From NCBI GenBank assembly GCA_016714785.1, contig JADKCC010000002.1, positions 558,001 to 622,000 on the forward strand: a stretch of 64,000 nucleotides of DNA, read 5' to 3'. Positions 1 through 9,580 of the stretch are shown piece by piece. Origin of the DNA: Saprospiraceae bacterium. GTDB taxonomy: Bacteria; Bacteroidota; Bacteroidia; Chitinophagales; Saprospiraceae. Position numbers and translations under genes: made by a program. Position 1 is the first letter of the stretch. Every line of letters begins with the position of its first letter. The notes under the pieces were generated by a model. The model saw nothing but the letters and a program-made list of their open reading frames with translations, had not been told where the DNA came from and searched no databases.

Positions 1-1752
1 ATTTTCCTTTACATTTTGCAATGGGTATTTGGTAAATTTTCTCAATCCACTGATGAAAGCACCTTGCATTTCTGGAGCTACAAAAGATGCAATAGCATCT
101 GTGGCTTGCTTGGTAACTCTACTTGTTGCATCATGTAGATGAGTGCGCAATATGGTATTATAAATAGTGATGTCTTTTTCTTGGTAGTATTCAGCGATTT
201 TCATCACTCGCATCAGTGTACCTTCAGCATTGAATATTTCAATAATAATATCAGCTAGATTCATTAATATTTCCTGTTCAGTTTTAAGATTCAGTTGACC
301 TCCCATCGCTTGTTGTGCAGCAGTACCTAGTAGCATGATTAATACTTTTTTGAAATTGGATACGGCTTGTTGCTCAGAAGCATAAGCACCTGTAAATGCT
401 TCGTTTGCAGCGACTCCGTTCATCAATTCATTTTGAACACTCATACCTGGCGTCATCAGATCTAACTCACCTTTCATAGCACTTTTGAGTATTGTACTTA
501 ACATCACCATGCGGTTGATCTCATTGGTGCCTTCGAAAATACGATTGATCCGAGAGTCTCTATAAGCTCTTGCTACCACACCTTCTTCAGAGTAACCCAT
601 ACCTCCAAATATCTGTACGGTTTCATCTACAACATAATCAAGGGTTTCGGAACCAATAATCTTTATGATGGAGCATTCGAGTGCATATTCTTCAGCTGCT
701 TCTAGCTTAGATTTGGCAAAGTCACTTCCAGCATCTTTAAAGTTTATTTCACCATTTTGGATCAGCTGAGCAGTTCTATAAACAGCGGTCTCTGTTACAA
801 AATTTCGGATGGCTTGTTCTGCTAATTTGTATTGAATGGCCCCAAAGGAAGCGATTGGTGTTTTGAATTGTTCTCTTTCATTGGCATACTGCACTCCAAT
901 ACTTGTTATTTTTTTGCAACCACCAAGGCAAGAAGCTCCCAATTTGAATCTTCCAGTGTTTAGCACATTAAATGCTATCAGATGACCTTTGCCAACTTCT
1001 CCCAAAAGGTTTTCAGTAGGTACTTTTACATTTTCCATAAAGATTTGTCTAGTAGAAGATCCCTTGATACCCAATTTTTTTTCTTCAGCACCTAGAGTAA
1101 AACCTTCCATACCTTTTTCTAAGATAAAACCAGTAAACTTATCACCATCTACTTGCGCAAATACTGTAAATATATCTGCAAATCCTGCGTTGGTAATCCA
1201 CATTTTCTGGCCATTTAAGATATAATGTGTTCCTTCTACATTTAATATGGCGGTGGATTTTGCGGATAAAGCATCTGATCCACTTGAAGGTTCTGTAAGA
1301 CAATAACTAGATTTCAACTCTCCTGTGATCAACTTGGGAAGGTATTTTTGTTTTTGCTCCTCTGTTCCATAATATAAGATGGGTAACATCCCAATACCAG
1401 TATGAGCATTGTAACTCACACTAAATGAACCAGATGGACCCACTTCCTCCCCAATTATGGTATTGGTGATGTAATCTAAATTGCTGCCGCCAATAGATTC
1501 GGGCATGTGAGTGCCCAGTAAACCAAGCTCAGCGAATTTATCAAGAATGGACGGGATCAAGCCATCTTCGAGTTTTTCTATTCTATCCACGTATGGAAGT
1601 ATTTCTTGCTCCACAAAAGATTTTACAGTCTCCTTCACCATGAGTTGCTCTTCGTTAAAGTCTTCAGGTATAAAAAGAGCTTGGTAATTGCTGTCTTTGA
1701 TGAGAAATTCTCCACCTTTAAGCGTTTTGTATTTTGTGTCTGGTGCTGCCAT
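1..1752 (-). CDS. Acyl-CoA dehydrogenase family protein, 3' end cut by window edge
   Basis: Flavoenzyme expected to oxidise acyl-CoA to enoyl-CoA in fatty-acid beta-oxidation. The reading frame stays open for 584 codons from the ATG at 1752 down to base 1. It reads like the long (about 600 residue) Bacteroidota acyl-CoA dehydrogenases, so only a few C-terminal residues should be missing. Visible family features: an N-terminal helical part with the stretch LLGTHMPESIGG, the middle-domain signature YCLTEPSSGSDA followed by WITNAG, and the C-terminal signature QIFGGMGYSEEG with RIFEGTNEINR. A further helical extension follows, as in the long subgroup. It is transcribed divergently from the CotH-like gene, and palindromic operator-like sites lie just upstream. 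Substrate chain length cannot be read from the sequence. Confidence 0.93.
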   Translation of the reverse strand, partial: MAAPDTKYKTLKGGEFLIKDSNYQALFIPEDFNEEQLMVKETVKSFVEQEILPYVDRIEKLEDGLIPSILDKFAELGLLGTHMPESIGGSNLDYITNTIIGEEVGPSGSFSVSYNAHTGIGMLPILYYGTEEQKQKYLPKLITGELKSSYCLTEPSSGSDALSAKSTAILNVEGTHYILNGQKMWITNAGFADIFTVFAQVDGDKFTGFILEKGMEGFTLGAEEKKLGIKGSSTRQIFMENVKVPTENLLGEVGKGHLIAFNVLNTGRFKLGASCLGGCKKITSIGVQYANEREQFKTPIASFGAIQYKLAEQAIRNFVTETAVYRTAQLIQNGEINFKDAGSDFAKSKLEAAEEYALECSIIKIIGSETLDYVVDETVQIFGGMGYSEEGVVARAYRDSRINRIFEGTNEINRMVMLSTILKSAMKGELDLMTPGMSVQNELMNGVAANEAFTGAYASEQQAVSNFKKVLIMLLGTAAQQAMGGQLNLKTEQEILMNLADIIIEIFNAEGTLMRVMKIAEYYQEKDITIYNTILRTHLHDATSRVTKQATDAIASFVAPEMQGAFISGLRKFTKYPLQNVKEN

Positions 1753-1770
1753 AATTTTTGAATTTTATAA

Positions 1771-1908
1771 ATTTAACTCAAAGTTAAATAAATTAATTTG
1801 AAATATTCCAAAAAAATTTATAAAATATTTATTAAGTCCCATAAATGATATAATTTTTCATAAATATTTATTTTACTTAAAGTTAAATAAACTGAATTGT
1901 ATTTAACT
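1771..1908. promoter_or_regulatory. Operator-like palindromes between acyl-CoA dehydrogenase and cotH genes
   Basis: A perfect 8-bp inverted repeat with a 3-nt centre, ATTTAACTCAAAGTTAAAT, lies at 1771-1789, only 19 bp from the acyl-CoA dehydrogenase start. A second copy with one arm mismatch (ATTTTACT-TAA-AGTTAAAT) is at 1870-1888. A half-site ATTTAACT is at 1901-1908. Repeated 19-bp palindromes in a divergent promoter region are typical of TetR-type repressor sites. The regulator is not in this window and the assignment is inference. Confidence 0.45.
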
Positions 1909-2002
1909 TTTGATTAGTATATAGGGTAATCATAAATAAGCAAATAGTTGAAATATGCAGTTCAGAATAAATTCTGATTATCTTTACCAAAATTTTTAAA
2001 GT

Positions 2003-3619
2003 ATGCGTTTACTATTTACTTTAGCTTACAGCCTTTTTTTTATTGTTCAAAATTTTGGTCAAGTAAACTTCACTAAATCTAATCTACCTATTATTCTTAT
2101 TAATACAAATGGCCAGCAAATACAGGATGAGCCTAAGATAATAGCAGATATGAAAATTATTTACAATGGTCCCAATATTGAGAATAAAATATCCGATACG
2201 GCCAACGAGTATAACAATAGAATAGGAATAGAATATAGAGGTTCTACTTCCCAAGGCTTTCCTAAAAAGCCTTTTGGTTTTGAAACGCTTAATGCCTCAG
2301 GGGAAAACAATGATGTAAAATTATTAGGAATGCCAAAAGAAAATGATTGGACGCTCAATGCTACTTATAATGATAAATCCTTGATGCGTGATGGTCTTGC
2401 ATATATCTTGGCTGGAAATATTATGGAATATGCGCCACGTGTGCGTTATACAGAGTTATCAATCAATAATACATATCAAGGTATCTATTTATTGGTAGAA
2501 AAAATCAAAAGAGATAAAGCTAGGGTGGATATAGAAAAAATGGAAACGTCAGACAATAGCGGTGATGCCTTGACAGGTGGATATATTATTAAAATGGATA
2601 AAGAAACGGGCTCAAACAGTGGGGAAGGATGGAATTCACCTTACAAACCTTTTAATGGTGCTTGGCAAAATACTTTTTTTCAATGCGAATACCCAAATGC
2701 AAGCGATATAACTTCACAACAAAAAGATTATATACGCAATCATATAAATCAAGTTGAGAATAGTATTGCATCTCAAAATTTTAAAGATCCTATCAATGGG
2801 TATCGTAAGTATATTGATACCAAGTCCCTCATGGATTTTATCATCATCAATGAATTGACCAAAAATCCAGATGCTTATAGACTTAGTACTTTCTTTTATA
2901 AGGAGAGAGACAGTGAAGGAGGTAAAATTAAGTTTGGTCCTGTGTGGGATTTTAATTTAGGTTTTGGTAATGTAGATTATTGCACGCAAGGTAATCCTGA
3001 AGGGTTAGTTATTTTAAATTTTAATGAGGTTTGTTCCGGAGATTGGTGGGTTGTACACTTTTGGTGGAAAAAATTTATTCAGGATGAATTTTTTTATACT
3101 GAATTAAAACATCGTTGGCAAGCATTAAGGAAAAAAGAATTTTCTGAAGAACGAATAAATTTTGTAATAGATTCCATCTCAACTATGCTTGGAGAAGCTC
3201 AGGTTAGAAATTTTCAACAATGGCCTATTTTAGGACAATATGTATGGCCCAATTATTATGTTGGGCAGACTTATGGTGAAGAGGTAAATTACCTAAAAAG
3301 CTGGATAAAAAATAGAATCAAATACCTGGACTTAGTATGGGAAGTCAAAGACCCTAATACGGTAGAAATGGAGGAAGACTTGTTGAGATTACTGCCCAAT
3401 CCCGCCAAGAATAGGGCTACACTCGATTTTAAACATAATATTCCATCAGACCTACAGATAAAGATTTTTGATTTAGGCGGTAGCGTTTTTTTAGTTGACT
3501 ATTCAAAGATTTCTGAGAAGAAAATGGAGCTAGATATTAGTGAAATCCCCAGTGGACTAATATTTATCAATGTAATTTTAGAAGACAAATCATATACGTA
3601 TAAGCTAATAAAAAACTAA
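2003..3619 (+). CDS. CotH-like secreted protein with T9SS type A sorting domain
   Basis: Exported protein of 538 residues. Residues 1-20 form a signal peptide ending NFGQ. The body matches the CotH family, members of which are atypical protein-kinase-fold enzymes: IGIEYRGSTSQGFPKKPFGF near residue 70, then LLGMPKENDWTLNATYNDKS, and later the acidic motif GPVWDFNLGFGN around residue 315. The last about 75 residues (LLPNPAKNRATL... to the end) are a T9SS 'Por' C-terminal sorting domain, so the protein should be carried across the outer membrane and held at the surface or released. The next gene begins 8 bp after the stop, suggesting co-transcription. Substrate is unknown. Confidence 0.85.
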   Translation: MRLLFTLAYSLFFIVQNFGQVNFTKSNLPIILINTNGQQIQDEPKIIADMKIIYNGPNIENKISDTANEYNNRIGIEYRGSTSQGFPKKPFGFETLNASGENNDVKLLGMPKENDWTLNATYNDKSLMRDGLAYILAGNIMEYAPRVRYTELSINNTYQGIYLLVEKIKRDKARVDIEKMETSDNSGDALTGGYIIKMDKETGSNSGEGWNSPYKPFNGAWQNTFFQCEYPNASDITSQQKDYIRNHINQVENSIASQNFKDPINGYRKYIDTKSLMDFIIINELTKNPDAYRLSTFFYKERDSEGGKIKFGPVWDFNLGFGNVDYCTQGNPEGLVILNFNEVCSGDWWVVHFWWKKFIQDEFFYTELKHRWQALRKKEFSEERINFVIDSISTMLGEAQVRNFQQWPILGQYVWPNYYVGQTYGEEVNYLKSWIKNRIKYLDLVWEVKDPNTVEMEEDLLRLLPNPAKNRATLDFKHNIPSDLQIKIFDLGGSVFLVDYSKISEKKMELDISEIPSGLIFINVILEDKSYTYKLIKN

Positions 3620-3626
3620 ATACTAG

Positions 3627-5084
3627 ATGTTAGACCAAATTTCACCTGCCATTAAAAGGTTGATTTTAACTTTGAGTGGATTTTTGATAGCTTTTGTATT
3701 TGGTTATCTCAACCATCTTAATCTAGCAGCCAATGCTTCGATAGTTCTGTCTATTGCCATTTTGATGATCTATCTTTGGGTAACGGATGCCATACCTATG
3801 CCTGTGGTGGCTATATTGCCATTAGTTTTGTTTCCATTGTTGAAGATCAGTTCATTGGATGAAACAGCCAAGTCATTTGCTAATCCAGTGATATTTCTAT
3901 TTTTCGGTGGCTTTATGTTGGGATTAGCTATAGAAAAATGGGAACTTCACCGCAGAATTGCCTTGAATATCATCAAAATGACAGGTACCAAAGGTGATAG
4001 AATTGTTCTAGGATTTATATTGGCTACTGGTTTGCTATCCATGTGGTTGAGCAATACAGCTACTACAATGATGATGTACCCAATTGCTTTGTCTGTCATA
4101 GCTGTCGTCTCTCAAAACAAACAGGAAAAAGCCAATTATTCTTATTTTAATTTGACCATTATGCTAGCCATTGCCTATGCCGCTAATATAGGCGGGATAG
4201 CCACTATCATAGGTACGCCTCCGAATGTTGCATATATTGGATACTTTCAATCAAAATACAATATAGAAGTGGATTTTATGCATTGGATGTTGATAGGTAC
4301 ACCAATAGCTGTACTTTTGCTTATTGCATTATATTTTGTTATGGTAAAGTGGCTTTATCCCAGCAATATATTATCCGTCCCTTCGTCTGAAGAACTGATG
4401 AATCAACATGTTAGTGACTTAGGGCCAATGACCAATCCAGAAAAGAGGGTATTAGCGATTTTTTTATTAACTGCTGGACTTTGGATATTTCGTTCTCTTA
4501 TCAATAGCTCACAATCTGTTTTCAAACTTGATGATACAATTATTGCCGTGTTTAGTGCTATATTACTTTTTATAATACCTTCTGGCTATAAACAAAACAC
4601 AAAAGGGGATACTGCATTGTTAGTATGGAGCGATACTAGCCGAATGGCTTGGGGTATATTATTGCTTTTTGGTGGAGGTATTTGTTTGGCCGACGCTTTG
4701 GAAAAAGTTGGATTAATACAGATTTTAGGTGCTTGGTTGTCACAAAGTTCTTCCAATATTTTTATCCTTGTATTGCTGATTACAGTTTTATCCATTTTTA
4801 TAAGTGAGGTTATGAGCAATGTGGCCCAAGTAATAGTATTTGCTCCTGTGGTATCGTCAATGGCAGATAGTATGGGTATCAACCCACTTTTATTTGGTAT
4901 TCCTATGACATTAGCTGCTAGTTGTGCTGGTATGTTGCCCATGGGTACACCACCTAATGCAATAGTATTTGCAAGTAACCATATCAAAATGGTGGATATG
5001 ATCAAGGTTGGATTTGTGATGAATCTAATAGCTATTGCATTGATATCATTGGTGGTATGGTACATCGTCCCTATGGTGTTTTAG
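3627..5084 (+). CDS. SLC13/DASS family sodium:anion symporter
   Basis: Inner-membrane transporter of 485 residues, the usual size for the DASS family, which takes up dicarboxylates or sulfate with sodium. Hydrophobic segments run through the whole protein. Two family signatures are visible: SNTATTMMMYPIA near residue 140, which is the first SNT motif, and the second re-entrant region with LAASCAGMLPMGTPPNAIVFAS near residue 430. Both match the paired SNT-type motifs that bind sodium and the carboxylate in VcINDY-like carriers. It starts 8 bp after the CotH-like gene, so the pair may be one transcript. The exact substrate cannot be told from sequence. Confidence 0.9.
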   Translation: MLDQISPAIKRLILTLSGFLIAFVFGYLNHLNLAANASIVLSIAILMIYLWVTDAIPMPVVAILPLVLFPLLKISSLDETAKSFANPVIFLFFGGFMLGLAIEKWELHRRIALNIIKMTGTKGDRIVLGFILATGLLSMWLSNTATTMMMYPIALSVIAVVSQNKQEKANYSYFNLTIMLAIAYAANIGGIATIIGTPPNVAYIGYFQSKYNIEVDFMHWMLIGTPIAVLLLIALYFVMVKWLYPSNILSVPSSEELMNQHVSDLGPMTNPEKRVLAIFLLTAGLWIFRSLINSSQSVFKLDDTIIAVFSAILLFIIPSGYKQNTKGDTALLVWSDTSRMAWGILLLFGGGICLADALEKVGLIQILGAWLSQSSSNIFILVLLITVLSIFISEVMSNVAQVIVFAPVVSSMADSMGINPLLFGIPMTLAASCAGMLPMGTPPNAIVFASNHIKMVDMIKVGFVMNLIAIALISLVVWYIVPMVF

Positions 5085-5257
5085 GGTTGTTTATCTTGAA
5101 ATTGATGGTAATATCTATCTTTGTCTATAAACTCAAAATAGTAAAATTTATAATTAATTTTACTTCTTATGGTAAACTTTAATATGGTCAAATGTTAAAG
5201 TTTTAAGAAAAAACACACTTTTTTGAAAATTTTACGTTCATTTTACAAAAGAGCCAT

Positions 5258-5265
5258 TATCTTTG
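5258..5265 (+). promoter_or_regulatory. Bacteroidota -7 element before cytochrome c peroxidase gene
   Basis: TATCTTTG matches the Bacteroidota -7 consensus TAnnTTTG. No clear TTG is seen at the usual -33 distance. The element sits 40 bp before the ATG at 5305, which argues against the upstream in-frame TTG at 5263 being the start, because that TTG lies inside the promoter element. Confidence 0.5.
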
Positions 5266-5304
5266 AATTGTATTAAAATTTTCACTTTTAAAAAATGTAA
5301 GAAC

Positions 5305-6462
5305 ATGAAAAACGTCCTTTTCCTTTTAACACTAACCTTATCCTTTTTATTGACATCTTGCAATGATGATCTTGAGTATTCTGAAAAATATTATTCTGAG
5401 GAAGACCAAGAAGTAATCAATCGTCACCTGAACCTACCGAATACGCCGTACAGTTACAATATCAAATACCCTGAATACATCACTACCTTTGTGAATACGA
5501 ATATAGATTATGATAAAGCTACCCTTGGGCGTGTTTTATTTTATGATAAAAGTCTTTCATCTGACAAATCAGTATCATGTGCTTCATGCCATAAACAAGA
5601 ATTAGCATTTTCGGACGATGTAGCATTTTCACCTGGTGCAGAAGGCAAAGTCACCACCAGAAACTCATTAGCTTTAGGCTCTGTAATAAACTTTAGATTG
5701 TACTATGGTTCTGAAGTTTTTAATGGGATTCCATTCTTTTGGGACAATTCAGCTGCTACCATTCAAGAACAAAGCCAAAGAACATTGGCTAATCCTAATG
5801 AAATGAATATGCACATTACTCAAGTCCACAGTAGGGTAAACAGCATAGAATACTATAAACCGTTGATTAAAAAAGCTTTTAATACTGAAATTGCTACTGG
5901 AGATCAGATATTGGATGCCATAGCAGAGTTTACAAATTCTATCACAAACTATAATACAAAATTTGACAATGGTGTGGCAAAACATTATAAAAATAGATTT
6001 AATACCAATATTGAAGGTGTCAATTTGCAAGATTTTACAGCTTTAGAAAATAAAGGGAAAGATGTTTATCTAACTAATTGTGCACCATGTCACGGTACAG
6101 TAGCAGGTCGCCCAGGAAAGACAGAATCCAACAATGGTTTATACATGGATTATAAAGATAAAGGAGCAGCAGTTCATGCTGGTGGTTCACCACGATTTAA
6201 GGTTCCGACCCTTCGTAATGTGATGTTGACAGCTCCTTATATGCATGATGGTAGTTTGGCCACAATAGATGATGTGATAGAACATTATAGTAAAAATATC
6301 AAAAATACCGTTGGCCTTGATCCATTATTAAGATCCAATAATCAGGCATTAAAAATGAACTTGACAGAGGATGACAAGTCTGCTTTGAAAGCGTTTTTAA
6401 GTACCATGACAGACGAAAAAGTAATATCTGATGTTAAATTTTCTGATCCATTTATCAGATAG
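5305..6462 (+). CDS. Di-haem cytochrome c peroxidase / MauG-like lipoprotein
   Basis: Periplasmic haem protein of 385 residues. The start at 5305 gives a clean lipoprotein signal, MKNVLFLLTLTLSFLLTSC, with the acylated cysteine at residue 19. Two c-type haem sites are present: CASCHKQ near residue 93 and CAPCHGT near residue 262. They divide the protein into the two cytochrome domains typical of bacterial cytochrome c peroxidases. Between them lies PFFWDNSAATIQEQ, and near the C-terminus KVPTLRNVMLTAPYMHDGS, which supplies the methionine ligand region. The expected role is reduction of hydrogen peroxide, or oxidation of a partner protein as in MauG. A -7 promoter element lies upstream. Single-gene unit. 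Confidence 0.92.
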   Translation: MKNVLFLLTLTLSFLLTSCNDDLEYSEKYYSEEDQEVINRHLNLPNTPYSYNIKYPEYITTFVNTNIDYDKATLGRVLFYDKSLSSDKSVSCASCHKQELAFSDDVAFSPGAEGKVTTRNSLALGSVINFRLYYGSEVFNGIPFFWDNSAATIQEQSQRTLANPNEMNMHITQVHSRVNSIEYYKPLIKKAFNTEIATGDQILDAIAEFTNSITNYNTKFDNGVAKHYKNRFNTNIEGVNLQDFTALENKGKDVYLTNCAPCHGTVAGRPGKTESNNGLYMDYKDKGAAVHAGGSPRFKVPTLRNVMLTAPYMHDGSLATIDDVIEHYSKNIKNTVGLDPLLRSNNQALKMNLTEDDKSALKAFLSTMTDEKVISDVKFSDPFIR

Positions 6463-6578
6463 TACACCTTGTATCGACTATTTAGGAGTAAGTTTATTGC
6501 AATAATTAAATGAAAATTTCATTGTTTAAATTGTTTATTCCTAAATAGCTTTATATTTTTTGAAAGAAGTCCAAACCA

Positions 6579-7421
6579 ATGAATTATTTAAAATACTTTA
6601 GTTTTTTGTCCGTTGCAATCTTTATGAACACTGGATGCAAAATTAATAAAGCTTATACCAATGGGCAAGAAGGCTTAGAAACCGTATATGAAAAGGGTCA
6701 ACTCAATGGAGAAGTTGATATCTTTGGTGCGGATGGTGCAGGTGGGCTGCATGCGTCAGCAAATTATAGCCCAATTAAAAATTTAGCAATTCTTTATGAT
6801 CACAAATCAGCCCTACTACAGCACCAATATCATACCTTAGCAATTGGCGGATATTGGTCAGATTATAAAAAACTAGATTTAGTGCAAGCATCAGTTAGTA
6901 AACCAACTATAGATATTGGAAGGCACCTTGATTTCTATACTGGTATGTCTTATGGTTATACCAAAAATAGCTTAATTTATGTTAGTACAAATACTAACGT
7001 CTTCCCACCTTTGGTATATGATTATGAACTTACCTATCATGGTAAACGGTATTTTGCACAACTTGGTGGACACGTAAAAGCAAAATATTTAGGATTTGAT
7101 ATCGTATATAGACGCGTTTGGTTGGATCCAGATAAGATAGAAATTTTTGGTCTTGGTCCAGATAATGAGATTGATGCTTTAGGGTCTTTTACTAATCCAG
7201 GATACCGACCATATTCGGAGTTTTCACTAAAGATGAACTTTGTGGGTACGTACAAACCTTTTTATTTAGGCTTTTCTGTGAGATATGGAGATGACACACA
7301 ATTCACTCAGTCTGCTTTTTCATCAAGAGTTATATTCTGTGGTGTCAACAAAGAAATATACCATTTATTTACTAAAAAGGCCCCTAAGCGAACAGATTTA
7401 GAATACATCTTTGAAGAATAA
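6579..7421 (+). CDS. Unknown lipoprotein, probably outer-membrane beta-barrel type
   Basis: A 280-residue protein with a lipoprotein signal (MNYLKYFSFLSVAIFMNTGC, cysteine 20). The rest has many alternating short aromatic and glycine stretches (for example NLAILYDHKSALLQHQYHTL, IGGYWSDYKKLD, FYTGMSYGYTKN) and ends in a series of likely strands, as in small outer-membrane barrels. I do not recognise a family. The two following genes also encode unknown exported proteins with very short gaps or overlaps (10 bp and -14 bp), so 6579-9568 looks like one operon. Confidence 0.7.
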   Translation: MNYLKYFSFLSVAIFMNTGCKINKAYTNGQEGLETVYEKGQLNGEVDIFGADGAGGLHASANYSPIKNLAILYDHKSALLQHQYHTLAIGGYWSDYKKLDLVQASVSKPTIDIGRHLDFYTGMSYGYTKNSLIYVSTNTNVFPPLVYDYELTYHGKRYFAQLGGHVKAKYLGFDIVYRRVWLDPDKIEIFGLGPDNEIDALGSFTNPGYRPYSEFSLKMNFVGTYKPFYLGFSVRYGDDTQFTQSAFSSRVIFCGVNKEIYHLFTKKAPKRTDLEYIFEE

Positions 7422-7431
7422 TTATTTTATT

Positions 7432-9045
7432 ATGAAATGGAAGTTTCTTATTCTATTTATATTGATCGTTGTAACTGTCTATGCATGTGTGATTGCAAAA
7501 CATCATTATTTTAAAGAAATGTATGATGATCACAACAAGTTAATACATGAAACATCAAAAGTAAAAGAAAAACCCTTCTTGAAGGCTCACTTGATCAACG
7601 GTTCGGTTTGTATTTTTGATGATAAATGGGAATATGATAGCATCAAGAATACCATTGTTGGGTTAGGAAAATATTATGACTTTCATAGAAAAGACGTACT
7701 TGACAATCAAATAAATATACATGTAGATAGCGTAGCTCTGTTCGAAACTAATACAAAACTTACTGCGGATAAAAAATCAAGAATACAAAGGATGGCCATT
7801 TTAACAGCCATGGATATAGTATTAGGAGTTCTATGTTTGTCAGCACCAAAGGCTTGTTTTGGCTCTTGCCCAACGTTTTATATACAAGATGGAAATTTAG
7901 ATCCAAATAGGTTGGCAGTAGCAGAATCTTTTTCTAATGCTATCGCTCCTTCATTAGCGTATGGCGATGTAGATGATATTGGATTGATGGTATCAAGTAA
8001 TGAGCCTGTCAGGCTTAAGATGCTTAACGAAGCTTTAGAAACTCATGTAGTCAAGAAGGCAAACCTAAGTATCGTACCTAAATACCTTGATGAAGATGTG
8101 TTTATTACTCCTGATGAATTCTATATCGCTACTTCTAAAGGCGCAAATCTTCATAAAGCGACTTGCACCTATGGAGAAATTACGCCGCAATTATCAAAAC
8201 AAGATGGTACAGAGTACTTTAGTCTTGCGGATGAAAAAGCATTAGTAACAAAAGAAGAAGTATTATTAGAATTTGACAATGTTGCGTCGATCAATTATGG
8301 CCTAAAAGTTACGTTCCGGCAAACGATGATGACAACTTACGCGCTGTATAGTGCTATTGGGTATATGGGGGATGAAGTAGGTGACATGTTCGCCAAAATA
8401 GAGTCATCAAAGGAAACCAATGAAAAAATACAGACTATGTTTTATGATGCTTTGGGTGCTATCCAAATATACACATTACAAAATGACAACAAGTGGAAAT
8501 ATGAAGGTGAAATGTATGAAACTGGACCAATAGCCAGAAACCATGAAATTTTATCTATAAAATATCCCAGTATTCAAAATGGAAAAATAAAAATCAAATT
8601 GATCATGAATAAAGGACTTTGGAGAATAGACCATGCAGATCTTCTCAAAGTTGAAAGGACAGTTTTACCATTACAAGTAGCGCCTTCAAAACTTACTAAA
8701 AATGGCTTTGAAAACCATGCATTCCTTCAAAATTTAACAGACATAGGAGATGACGGTATAGTTTCCATGCCTGGCGATCAATTTGTATTTTCTTACCAAT
8801 TACCGAAATGTGAGTCCAAACAAAACTTTAAAGTGTTTTTAGATGCCAAGGGTTATTACTTGGAATGGATGCGAGAGTCATGGCTGAAAGATAAGGATTT
8901 ACTTCAGCTATATAGATTGATGAACAGTCCCGTGGAATGGTTAAATAGCGAAACTGCTAATTATAAAAAATACGAAGCGGACATGGAAACACAATTTTGG
9001 AATTCTAGATGGACTCAGAAAAATAAGTCTTATGAAGAACTTTAA
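7432..9045 (+). CDS. Unknown membrane-anchored or lipoprotein, 537 aa
   Basis: The start is taken at the ATG 7432 rather than the TTG at 7411. It gives an N-terminal hydrophobic helix MKWKFLILFILIVVTVYAC that could be a signal anchor or a lipobox ending at cysteine 19. In the centre is a cysteine-containing stretch, APKACFGSCPTFYI, followed by LAVAESFSNAIAPSLAYGDVDD. I recognise similar wording from uncharacterised Bacteroidota proteins but can give no function. The 3' end overlaps the next gene by 14 bp, so translation is probably coupled. Operon partner of the genes on both sides. Confidence 0.75.
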   Translation: MKWKFLILFILIVVTVYACVIAKHHYFKEMYDDHNKLIHETSKVKEKPFLKAHLINGSVCIFDDKWEYDSIKNTIVGLGKYYDFHRKDVLDNQINIHVDSVALFETNTKLTADKKSRIQRMAILTAMDIVLGVLCLSAPKACFGSCPTFYIQDGNLDPNRLAVAESFSNAIAPSLAYGDVDDIGLMVSSNEPVRLKMLNEALETHVVKKANLSIVPKYLDEDVFITPDEFYIATSKGANLHKATCTYGEITPQLSKQDGTEYFSLADEKALVTKEEVLLEFDNVASINYGLKVTFRQTMMTTYALYSAIGYMGDEVGDMFAKIESSKETNEKIQTMFYDALGAIQIYTLQNDNKWKYEGEMYETGPIARNHEILSIKYPSIQNGKIKIKLIMNKGLWRIDHADLLKVERTVLPLQVAPSKLTKNGFENHAFLQNLTDIGDDGIVSMPGDQFVFSYQLPKCESKQNFKVFLDAKGYYLEWMRESWLKDKDLLQLYRLMNSPVEWLNSETANYKKYEADMETQFWNSRWTQKNKSYEEL

Positions 9046-9568
9046 TACCTCAAAATTACTAATTTTGTTTTTGACAGTAATCACTATTAATTCATGTGGG
9101 AAAAGAATTCCACTGGTCTATAGTTATGAAAAATATCACCTTAGTCGATATGGTGCTTACATGGAAGTCAAAATTCAAGGACTGCAGAATAAATTGAATG
9201 TAAAAGGTGAATTAATATTTGCAGATAACAAAAAAATAATAATCAGAACTTTAGAAAAACCTAATAATATTTTGCCTTATGCTATAAAAGATCTTATATC
9301 GTACCAATTATATTATGCAAAAAATGATAACGAAGATTATACTGGTTGGAACTTCTTAAACCATCTTACTACATTGGCTCATGGCTGGTTTTTGATTTTA
9401 TCAGTACCTATCAATTCCATAATAGGAGGAAGCGTAAGTACAAGTAAAGACGCTGAATTTAGATATTCTAATAAAGAATTACCTCTTGAGCAATTATACA
9501 AATATGCTAGATATCCTACTAGTCTGCCTCCAGGTATAGGAATTTCTAATCTTAATGATTTACTATGA
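9032..9568 (+). CDS. Unknown lipoprotein, 178 aa
   Basis: Small exported protein with a clear lipoprotein signal (MKNFNTSKLLILFLTVITIN then SC, cysteine 22). A hydrophobic segment, GWFLILSVPINSIIGGSVS, lies near residue 115. It overlaps the preceding gene by 14 bp and ends 12 bp before the stop of tpiA on the other strand. No family recognised. Its role is probably tied to the two preceding exported proteins. Confidence 0.7.
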   Translation: MKNFNTSKLLILFLTVITINSCGKRIPLVYSYEKYHLSRYGAYMEVKIQGLQNKLNVKGELIFADNKKIIIRTLEKPNNILPYAIKDLISYQLYYAKNDNEDYTGWNFLNHLTTLAHGWFLILSVPINSIIGGSVSTSKDAEFRYSNKELPLEQLYKYARYPTSLPPGIGISNLNDLL

Positions 9569-9580
9569 TCTACACGTCTA

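Noticed and set aside
4586..5065. A 159-codon frame antisense to the SLC13 transporter gene
   Set aside because: It is rich in Ile/Thr/Asn, as expected from the reverse strand of a membrane protein gene, and the sense gene is clear.
5263..5304. Upstream TTG start for the cytochrome c peroxidase gene
   Set aside because: It lies within a TAnnTTTG promoter element, and the ATG at 5305 gives a textbook lipoprotein signal.
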